Shown here: positions 15,033 through 20,855 of the stretch, in pieces
Layout of the letters: each line of letters begins with the position of its first letter
Position numbering within the stretch: position 1 is the first letter of the stretch
Assembly (NCBI GenBank): GCA_032249615.1
Contig: JAVVHH010000064.1
Location: forward strand, 1 to 20,855
Length of the DNA: 20,855 nucleotides
From: JAVVHH01 sp032249615
Lineage (GTDB): Bacteria; Pseudomonadota; Alphaproteobacteria; Acetobacterales; Acetobacteraceae
Direction: 5' to 3'
Made by a program: the position numbers and the translations under genes
Notes under the pieces: generated by a model
Seen by the model: only the letters and a program-made list of their open reading frames with translations
Databases searched by the model: none
Told to the model about the DNA's origin: nothing

Positions 15033-15245
15033 TCAGTGTCCGTGGTCGTCTCCGGCGCCGGGCGCGAGGCGGAAGATTCGCGAGCAATAGGGGCAGAACG
15101 TCTGATCCGTCGGGATGTGCAGCCACACGCGCGGATGGCCGAGCGGGCCGTCACCGCCATCGCAGGCCACGTTCCGGTTGTAGACCGTCAGGATTTCGGT
15201 CTCGCCCACGGTGGGCGTGGGTGAGGTAGCGCGGAACGTCATCAA
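15033..15245 (-). CDS. CHCC zinc-finger domain protein
   Basis: 70-residue protein of the zf-CHCC family, related to the zinc-binding part of the mitochondrial complex I subunit NDUFS6. Ligands are C28 (ACDGG), H36 (LGHPRV), C51 and C54 (FCPYCSRIF). The surrounding CDGGDGPLGHPRVWLHI and CPYCSRIFRL pattern is diagnostic. In alphaproteobacteria such small proteins are linked by similarity to complex I, but the role here is unproven. The ATG at 15245 has AGGA six bases upstream; a second ATG immediately follows. polA begins 19 bases downstream, suggesting cotranscription. Confidence 0.92.
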   Translation of the reverse strand: MMTFRATSPTPTVGETEILTVYNRNVACDGGDGPLGHPRVWLHIPTDQTFCPYCSRIFRLAPGAGDDHGH

Positions 15246-15294
15246 TCGTCCTTGCTGGAGCGGAGACCGGATACTAGCGCCCCCCGCGCCGGTT

Positions 15295-16950
15295 TCAACT
15301 CTGGGGCCGCCGGCCTTCGATGCGTTCGACCTGGCAGATGATCATCGGCGGGGCGATGGTCGACGTCACCGGTTGGCAGCGATCGGTGCGTCGCAGCCCG
15401 AAATTGGCCAAGGAGTGTGCCGCGGGCTCCGGCAACGGGCCCTGTCCGGAGATGCTCCAGAGCGGGCCGGTTGCGCTGGCGAGGGCTTGCGTGATCAGGG
15501 TTTCCAGGCCGATCGGCCGGGTGGGTGAGATCAGATTGTTGTTGAGCCCGATGAAGCGGACCGAAGGGGGCTCGAATGGCGCGAGGAAGGCCTGTTCGGG
15601 CGGTCCGAGCAGGAATACGGTGCTGTCGCCCGGCAGCTTCGGGATCTCCGCGGCGACGACCCGGCTCACATAGGGGCGGTGCCGCTCCCACTTCGGCACC
15701 ACGAGGCTGCCGATGAGGATCGCGGCGATGGCGAGCCCGCCAGCCAAGCGCGGCCAGACGAGACGCGGCGCGACGCGGGCCACCAAGAGGGCGAGGGTGC
15801 CGAGGATGAGAATGCCCGATAGCATCTCCAACGCCGCCGCGTAGCGCAGGATGGAGAATGTCTTGAGCCAGAGCGCGTAGGCGACCCAGGCGAAGGCGGC
15901 GCACCAGACCAGGCCGCCCATGCGCGCGATGCCGCCGGCGCCGCTCCGCACCCGTGTCACGACCGCACCCGCGAGCAGCAGCAGGCCGCCCAACAGCTCG
16001 AACGCCATGCGCGGATCCCGCACGAAGAGTTCGGAGGGCCGGTTCGACGGCTTGAAGGCCCAGAGGAGCGGATAAGTTAGCCATTCCCGTGTCGTGGTCG
16101 GCAGGAAACGCGTGTCGAAGAAGTTTTCCGGAAGGTAGTAGGGCGAGCGGAAAAACGAGTTGTAATAGGGGTAGAGCGGGTTGCCGAAAGCCCGGTAAAC
16201 CGCCAACCACCACGGCCCGCCCAGAACGGCCAGCGAGACCAGGACTCCCGCCCCGAAGACGACCAGTCCGCGCACGCGCGGCAAATCAGGCTCGAGCAAT
16301 CGCAGCACGACGATCGCCCCTGCGAAGCCGATCAGGTAAGGCACCGTCGTCAGCTTCAGCACCGCGGCTGCTCCTGCCAGCAGGCCGGCCGCTCCATAGC
16401 GCCGCGCCATGCTTTCTCCCGCGCGGCCCCCCGCATCGGCGCGCAAAACGAGCCATATCGCGCTGAAGATCACGAGATTGGGGATCGCCTCGCTCATGGA
16501 GGTGCCGATCACCGCCAGGGAGGCGGCGCTGGAACCGCCGATCAGGGCGGCCGCGATCGCCAGCGCAGTCCGCCCACGCGGCATGAACCCGAATACGAGG
16601 CGCGCGATGTGAAACATCGTCCACACGGCGACCCCCTGCGGGATGGCCCAGAGAAAGGTGAAAACCCGAGGATACGCGTTGAACCAGCGCAGTACGCGGT
16701 AGAACACGGCATCAAGCAGCGGGTGGTGGTATGTCTGCAGCTGGCCCGGCGCGATGTCGAACCCGACATGCTTGTTCAGCAGTGCCCAACCGCCGTAGTA
16801 GTGGTAGTTGCGCAAGTCTCCGTTCGCGTCGGACCCTAACAGAACCGCCACGATGCCGAGTGCGACGACGGAAACGATGAGGACGGAGAGTGACAAGAGC
16901 CGATCGAGCCGGGGGTCGCTGTTCTCCTGATCAACCGATGCTGAACTCAT
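15295..16950 (-). CDS. Polytopic membrane protein, GT-C glycosyltransferase-like
   Basis: 551-residue inner-membrane protein with roughly 9-11 hydrophobic segments, the first at about 19-39. After the first membrane segment comes SDANGDLRNYHYYGGWALL, an acidic first external loop (D41, D45) like the catalytic loop of GT-C transferases that use polyprenyl-phosphate sugars. This is followed by a YHHPLLDAVFY segment and WAIPQGVAVW. After the last membrane segment, about 130 residues form a soluble C-terminal domain. I infer a transferase of lipid or polysaccharide sugars, but no specific family can be fixed by eye. The ATG at 16950 is 30 bases from the divergent lipoprotein gene. Confidence 0.8.
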   Translation of the reverse strand: MSSASVDQENSDPRLDRLLSLSVLIVSVVALGIVAVLLGSDANGDLRNYHYYGGWALLNKHVGFDIAPGQLQTYHHPLLDAVFYRVLRWFNAYPRVFTFLWAIPQGVAVWTMFHIARLVFGFMPRGRTALAIAAALIGGSSAASLAVIGTSMSEAIPNLVIFSAIWLVLRADAGGRAGESMARRYGAAGLLAGAAAVLKLTTVPYLIGFAGAIVVLRLLEPDLPRVRGLVVFGAGVLVSLAVLGGPWWLAVYRAFGNPLYPYYNSFFRSPYYLPENFFDTRFLPTTTREWLTYPLLWAFKPSNRPSELFVRDPRMAFELLGGLLLLAGAVVTRVRSGAGGIARMGGLVWCAAFAWVAYALWLKTFSILRYAAALEMLSGILILGTLALLVARVAPRLVWPRLAGGLAIAAILIGSLVVPKWERHRPYVSRVVAAEIPKLPGDSTVFLLGPPEQAFLAPFEPPSVRFIGLNNNLISPTRPIGLETLITQALASATGPLWSISGQGPLPEPAAHSLANFGLRRTDRCQPVTSTIAPPMIICQVERIEGRRPQS

Positions 16951-16980
16951 GCGGCGTTCCCTAACGGCAATGGCGGGCTC

Positions 16981-18012
16981 TTGCTAGCGCGGCCCATCGC
17001 TCTCCTTTGTCTTCTTTTGAGCGCTGGGCTGACGGGGTGTGCTAACCTTCCAGTCTACGACCCGGTCCTGCCTCCGCTGCCCGCCGCGTCGCTGCAGGTC
17101 GACGAACTCGACACCGTGGCGGACGGAGCCCGGTTGCCGGTGCGCGCCTGGCTGCCGGCCGGTCCGCCGCGGGCGATCGTGTTGGCGCTGCATGGGTTCA
17201 ACGACAGCCGCGATGCGCTGGAGCTGCCTGCGCCGATCTTCGCCGGCTCCGGCATCGCCGTGTTCGCGCCGGACCAGCGCGGATTCGGCGCCGCGCCGCT
17301 GCGGGGGCGGTGGCCAGGGATCGGGACACTGCAGAGCGACGCCGCGACCCTGTTGCGCATGTTGCGCCGGCGCTATCCCGGGGTGCCGCTGTTCGCGATG
17401 GGCGAGAGCATGGGTGGCGCCGTGCTGATGACGCTGGCAGCCCGGAGCGACGCGCCGCCGGTGGATGGCTGGATCCTTCTCTCGCCGGCGGTCTGGGGAC
17501 GTGAGCAGATGGGGATCATCCTCCGCTCGGGTCTGTGGCTCGTCTCGAGCGTGCTGCCTGGCCTGAGCGTCACGGGCGGCGAGGTGAAGCTCCGGGTCGT
17601 CGCGAGCGACAACCGCGACGCGCTCCTCCGCCTGGCGCGGGACCCGCTGACCATCCGCCGCACCCGGTTCGACACGCTGCGTGGCCTGACGGATCTGATG
17701 GATGCCGCCCAGGCCGCCGCGCCGCATCTCCCGAGCAACGTGCTCGCGCTTTACGGCGAGAAAGACGCGATCGTGCCGGTCGAGGCCGCCGCCCGGGCGT
17801 GGCAGCGCATGCCCGCTTCCGTGCGCCGGGGCCTCTATCCGTCGGGCTACCACCTTCTGCTGCGCGACCGCGGACGCGAATCGGTCATTGCCGACATCGT
17901 GAGCTGGATCCTCCACGGTGACGCGCCGCTTCCCTCCCGCGCAGACCGCTGGGCCCGTCTATGGCTGGACTGGCGGGAGCGCGGCTCCGGCGCGGCGGGC
18001 GACGCCGATTGA
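16981..18012 (+). CDS. Lipoprotein alpha/beta-hydrolase (lysophospholipase-like)
   Basis: 343-residue serine hydrolase of the monoglyceride lipase/Hydrolase_4 type. The N terminus is a lipoprotein signal: hydrophobic IALLCLLLSAG, then lipobox LTGC with lipidated Cys20, so it should be anchored in the membrane facing the periplasm. The catalytic triad is readable: S143 in the elbow GESMGG, D262 in GEKDAIVP, H291 in SGYHLLLRD. LALHGFNDSRD supplies the oxyanion region, and PDQRGFG follows. The C terminus is rich in Arg and Trp. The start TTG at 16981 is the only reasonable one, because the signal peptide begins there and the nearby ATG at 16970 is out of frame; the ribosome site is weak. Substrate likely a lipid ester, by family. 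Confidence 0.9.
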   Translation: MLARPIALLCLLLSAGLTGCANLPVYDPVLPPLPAASLQVDELDTVADGARLPVRAWLPAGPPRAIVLALHGFNDSRDALELPAPIFAGSGIAVFAPDQRGFGAAPLRGRWPGIGTLQSDAATLLRMLRRRYPGVPLFAMGESMGGAVLMTLAARSDAPPVDGWILLSPAVWGREQMGIILRSGLWLVSSVLPGLSVTGGEVKLRVVASDNRDALLRLARDPLTIRRTRFDTLRGLTDLMDAAQAAAPHLPSNVLALYGEKDAIVPVEAAARAWQRMPASVRRGLYPSGYHLLLRDRGRESVIADIVSWILHGDAPLPSRADRWARLWLDWRERGSGAAGDAD

Positions 18013-18051
18013 CCTTGGCGCGGCGCGCATGGCGGGCTAAGAGAGGCGCGT

Positions 18052-18128
<77 letters not shown>

Positions 18129-18141
18129 TCCTCCCCGCTTT

Positions 18142-18552
18142 CTAGGCTCCGAACCGGATTGACTGGGCTCCTTCCCAGAGCGTCTTCTTGCCGAGGGGCA
18201 CGAGGTTCTCGAGGCCGTCGACGAGCGTGAGGAAGTGGTTGCCGGAGAGTTGGCCGGCTTTGCTGGCGAAGCAGACGGGGCCGTAGGCGAGCAGTATCTC
18301 GGTCTCGCTGACGCCGCCGGGATACAGGATGATCTGACCCGGCGCCGGAAAGCTCGTGTTGTTCTCGTAGCTCAACCCGAGGTCAAGGTCGCCGAGCGGA
18401 ATCCAGCATCCTTCCCCGCTCCAGCGCACGTGGATGATGCGTTCGCTGTAGGGCAGCAGGGCACGGAAGCGGCTGCAGGTCCGCGGCGCCAGAGCGTCTT
18501 CGAAGCGGGCACGGAAGCTGAACGGCCCGGCGGTGATGGTGATCAGATCCAT
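18142..18552 (-). CDS. DUF3830 family protein (cyclophilin-like fold)
   Basis: 136-residue protein of the DUF3830 family, whose structures resemble cyclophilin-like beta barrels but with no assigned activity. The pattern is ITAGPFSFRARFEDALAPRTC, then ALLPYSERIIHVRWSGEGCWIPLG, then YPGGVSETEILLAYGP, ending in GQLSGNHFLTLVDG and a C-terminal basic segment. The ATG at 18552 has CGGAG about eight bases upstream, within the 13-base gap after the CaiB-family stop. It is therefore the second gene of a CaiB-DUF3830 unit. DUF3830 genes are often found with ABC-transport and amide- or acid-degrading genes, which fits the setting; function unknown. Confidence 0.88.
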   Translation of the reverse strand: MDLITITAGPFSFRARFEDALAPRTCSRFRALLPYSERIIHVRWSGEGCWIPLGDLDLGLSYENNTSFPAPGQIILYPGGVSETEILLAYGPVCFASKAGQLSGNHFLTLVDGLENLVPLGKKTLWEGAQSIRFGA

Positions 18553-18565
18553 GGCATTCGCTCCG

Positions 18566-19801
18566 TCAAATGACCTTGTCGTCCCTGAGCTGCCGGAGCG
18601 CTGCCGGCGAAAGCCCAAGCCGCGCCTGCAGCACGTCGTCGGTGTCGGCGCCGAGACGGGGCGGCGCACGGCGGTAAGTGACCGGGCTTTCTGACAGGCG
18701 AACCGGGTTGGCGACGAGTTGGAGCGTCGCGCCGTCGCGATCCATCGCGTGCTGCATGCCGCGCGCCTGCACGTGCGGATCGGCGAACACTTGGTCCAGC
18801 GTGTTGATCGGGCCGCACGGCACGCCTCTGGTCTCGAAGATGCCGACCCATTCGGCCGTCGTGCGTGTCCTTGTCGCTTCGGCCAAGGCGGGGATCAGCG
18901 TGTCGCGATGGGCGACCCGGGCGGTGTTGCCGACGTAGCGCGGGTCGCTGGCCAGATCGGGGCGTCCCAGCGCTTGGCAGAGACGGCTGAACTGCCCGTC
19001 ATTGCCGACCGCGATGATGACGTCGCCGTCGGCGGTCGGGAAATCCTGATAGGGCACGACGTTCGGGTGGCCGTTTCCCATCCGCTGCGGCGCGACCCCG
19101 GATTGGAGATAGTTCATGGTCTGGTTGGCGAGGCTCGCAATGCCGACGTCCAGCAGAGCAAGGTCGATATGCTGGCCGACCCCGGTCCGCTCGCGATGCG
19201 CCAAAGCGGCCAGGATGGCGGTCGTGGCGTAGAGGCCGGTCAGCACGTCCGTCACGGCGACGCCGACCTTCTGGGGGCCAGCGCCGGGCTCACCGTCGCG
19301 CTTGCCGGTGATGCTCATCAGACCGCCCATGCCTTGGATCAGGAAATCATAGCCGGCGCGCGGCGCGTAGGGGCCGGTCTGCCCGAAACCGGTGATGGAA
19401 CAATAGATCAGCCCGGGCTGCTCCGCGCTGAGCGAGGCGTAGTCGAGCCCGTAGGCGGCCAGGCCGCCGAGCTTGAAGTTTTCGATCACCACGTCGCTGC
19501 CGCGGGCCAGATCGCGCACGAGACGCTGCCCCTCCGCTTGGGTGAAATCGATGGTGACCGAGCGCTTGTTGCGGTTGGCGCACAGGAAATAGGCCGCATC
19601 CGGGCCGTCGCTGCCATCGGCCTGCTTGGCGTAGGGCGGGCCCCAGGTGCGCGTGTCGTCGCCGGTGCCGGGCCGCTCCACCTTGATGACGTCGGCGCCG
19701 TAATCGCCGAGCAGCTGGCCGGCCCAGGGCCCCGCGAGCACGCGGGACAGGTCGAGGACTTTGATGTGCGCGAGTGGACCCGCGTCGAGCGTTGTCGCCA
19801 T
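18566..19801 (-). CDS. CaiB/BaiF (class III) CoA-transferase
   Basis: 411-residue formyl-CoA-transferase-type enzyme, moving CoA between acyl groups; works as an interlocked cytoplasmic dimer. Landmarks are VLDLSRVLAGPWAGQLLGDYGADVIKVE at the N terminus, NRNKRSVTIDF, the NFKLGGL-x-YGLDY segment, SITGFGQTGPY, and the catalytic aspartate D152 in GYDFLIQGMGGLM. The C-terminal GVPCGPINTLDQVFADPHVQARGM block is also present. The ATG at 19801 begins the MATTLDAGPLAHIKVLDL region; an earlier in-frame ATG exists but precedes the family similarity. The acyl substrate is unknown. It is divergent from a solute-binding protein gene with a 102-base gap. Confidence 0.94.
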   Translation of the reverse strand: MATTLDAGPLAHIKVLDLSRVLAGPWAGQLLGDYGADVIKVERPGTGDDTRTWGPPYAKQADGSDGPDAAYFLCANRNKRSVTIDFTQAEGQRLVRDLARGSDVVIENFKLGGLAAYGLDYASLSAEQPGLIYCSITGFGQTGPYAPRAGYDFLIQGMGGLMSITGKRDGEPGAGPQKVGVAVTDVLTGLYATTAILAALAHRERTGVGQHIDLALLDVGIASLANQTMNYLQSGVAPQRMGNGHPNVVPYQDFPTADGDVIIAVGNDGQFSRLCQALGRPDLASDPRYVGNTARVAHRDTLIPALAEATRTRTTAEWVGIFETRGVPCGPINTLDQVFADPHVQARGMQHAMDRDGATLQLVANPVRLSESPVTYRRAPPRLGADTDDVLQARLGLSPAALRQLRDDKVI

Positions 19802-19845
19802 CGGGCCAGAGTGGCGAAAATCGGCGCCGCTGGGTAGAGCGTGCT

Positions 19846-19873
19846 TTGACGGCATCGGCCGCCCGGCTATCGT
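19846..19873 (+). promoter_or_regulatory. Candidate sigma-70-type promoter for the solute-binding protein gene
   Basis: TTGACG (19846-19851) and TATCGT (19868-19873) stand 16 bases apart, 30 bases upstream of the ATG at 19904. The -35 box is near consensus; the -10 box is moderate. It is the best promoter-like pair I found in the window, but it is unproven. Confidence 0.4.
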
Positions 19874-19890
19874 GCGCTCCGCCCTCGAAT

Positions 19891-19895
19891 AAGGA
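19891..19895 (+). promoter_or_regulatory. Ribosome binding site of the solute-binding protein gene
   Basis: AAGGA eight bases before the ATG at 19904, supporting that start for the signal-peptide-bearing protein. Confidence 0.6.
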
Positions 19896-19903
19896 ACGTT
19901 TCG

Positions 19904-20855
19904 ATGCTGAACCGCCGCACTCTTCTCGGCGCCGCCGGCGCGAGCCCGCTGCTCTGGACCTCCGCGTTCAGCCCGGCCCTTGCCGATACGCCCAAGGACG
20001 TGATCGTCATGGCTATGCAGATTGACGACATCATCAGCCTCGATCCGCAGGAAAGCTTCGAGTTCAGCAGTAACGAGGTCACCGGCAACATCTACGAGAA
20101 GCTGATCCACCCCGACGTCAAAGACCCGACCAAAATCCTGCCGTCGCTGGCCGAGAAATGGGAGACGTCGGCCGATGGCTTGACGACGACGTTCCACCTT
20201 GCCGCAAACCACAAGTTCGCCTCCGGCAACCCAGTCACCGCCGAAGATGTCGTGTTCACGCTCACCCGGGCGGTGGCGTTGAACAAGGCGCCGGCCTTCA
20301 TCATCAGCCAACTCGGCTTCACCAAGGACAACATCGCCGAGCGCATCACCGCGCCGGACCCGCAGACTGTCGTGCTGAAGCTCACGGAGCAGTTTGCGCC
20401 GACGTTCCTTTTCTACTGCCTGTCGGCCAACGTCGGCAGCATCGTGGATAAGAAGACGGTCATGTCGCACCAGCAAGGCAACGATTTCGGCAACGCGTGG
20501 CTCAAGACCAACAGCGCCGGCTCCGGTCCGTTCTCGTTGCGAGCCTGGCGGGCGAGCGAATCCGTCGCACTCGACGCCAATCCTCATGCAACGACCCAAC
20601 CCAAGATAAAGCGCATGCTGATCCTGCACCGACCGGACTCCAGCGCACAGCTGCTCGCGCTGCAGAAGGGCGACGTCGACATCGCCCGCAATCTCAGCCC
20701 GGAGCAGATCAAGACCGTCCAGGCGAGCGCGGATTTCCACACCATCCAGGCCAGCAAGGCGAGCATCCTCTACCTCGCCATGAACCAGAAGAACGAGAAC
20801 CTAGCCAAGCCGCAGGTCCGCCAGGCGATCAAGTGGGCCATGGATTACAAGGCCA
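19904..20855 (+). CDS. ABC transporter solute-binding protein, family 5 (partial, runs off the window)
   Basis: The visible 317 residues are the N-terminal part of a family-5 (peptide/nickel/oligosaccharide, DppA/OppA-type) periplasmic binding protein, normally about 500-550 residues, so the C-terminal third or more is missing. A twin-arginine-like signal NRRTLLGAAG precedes a hydrophobic core and an ALA cleavage site near residue 27. Typical blocks follow: DDIISLDPQESFEFSSNEV, GNIYEKLIHPD, PSLAEKWETSADGLT, FASGNPVTAEDVVFTL, SAGSGPFSL and LQKGDVDIARNLSPEQI, with RQAIKWAMDYKA at the edge. Genes for the permeases and ATPases would be expected just downstream. The ligand is unknown; the neighbouring CoA-transferase and DUF3830 suggest a carboxylic acid, amide or peptide-like nutrient, by context. 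Confidence 0.93.
   Translation, partial: MLNRRTLLGAAGASPLLWTSAFSPALADTPKDVIVMAMQIDDIISLDPQESFEFSSNEVTGNIYEKLIHPDVKDPTKILPSLAEKWETSADGLTTTFHLAANHKFASGNPVTAEDVVFTLTRAVALNKAPAFIISQLGFTKDNIAERITAPDPQTVVLKLTEQFAPTFLFYCLSANVGSIVDKKTVMSHQQGNDFGNAWLKTNSAGSGPFSLRAWRASESVALDANPHATTQPKIKRMLILHRPDSSAQLLALQKGDVDIARNLSPEQIKTVQASADFHTIQASKASILYLAMNQKNENLAKPQVRQAIKWAMDYKA

Noticed and set aside
18015..18042. Promoter-like TTGGCG and CTAAGA ahead of tRNA-Arg(CCG)
   Set aside because: The -10 match is too poor to support a call.
18719..19837. 372-codon plus-strand open frame opposite the CaiB-family gene
   Set aside because: No family resemblance, and the minus strand encodes a complete CoA-transferase.

Overview
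This is a GC-rich, very gene-dense stretch of a bacterial chromosome. The gene content points to an alphaproteobacterium, most likely of the Rhodospirillales/Acetobacteraceae type. The supporting signs are a DUF3126 gene (a family known mainly from Alphaproteobacteria) inside an rph-rdgB operon, hrcA divergent from rph, a CHCC zinc-finger protein next to polA, a Ku protein, and a DUF3830 gene beside a CaiB-type CoA-transferase and an oligopeptide-type ABC binding protein. The organism assignment is inference. No gap between genes exceeds about 120 bases, and I see no insertion sequence, prophage, CRISPR array or rRNA.

Layout. A tRNA-Arg(ACG) lies on the minus strand at the left edge. Next come gpt-like and csaA-like genes (minus, overlapping by TTGA). 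Divergent from csaA is a two-gene unit: a GGT-family Ntn hydrolase without a visible signal peptide, then an amidase-signature hydrolase. The amidase converges, with overlapping stop codons, on a stand-alone Lrp/AsnC ligand-binding domain gene, which is itself divergent from an acetolactate-synthase-like ThDP enzyme. Ku follows with a tightly spaced 67-aa gene, which again shares stop-codon bases with a convergent PEP-CTERM-tagged SGNH/GDSL hydrolase. The minus-strand operon rph-rdgB-DUF3126-YaiI family comes next, with hrcA divergent from rph, then a single-domain response regulator. The CHCC zinc-finger gene and polA run on the minus strand, preceded upstream by a polytopic GT-C-like membrane protein. 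A lipoprotein alpha/beta-hydrolase is divergent from that membrane protein. A second tRNA-Arg (CCG) follows. The right end holds CaiB/BaiF CoA-transferase plus DUF3830 (minus), divergent from a solute-binding protein that runs off the window.

How the genes work together. The centre is housekeeping: RNA 3' trimming (Rph), nucleotide-pool cleaning (RdgB), heat-shock repression (HrcA), DNA repair and replication (PolA, Ku), purine salvage (Gpt). The two ends look like catabolic or uptake modules: peptide/amide hydrolysis on the left (GGT-like plus amidase), and solute uptake with CoA-thioester chemistry on the right.

The most noteworthy observation is that DNA polymerase I keeps its 5' nuclease and polymerase motifs but has lost the acidic residues of the 3'-5' proofreading site (DxE to NxQ, and the Exo II Asp to Gly). 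I found no clear evidence for a wholly new multi-gene system in this window.
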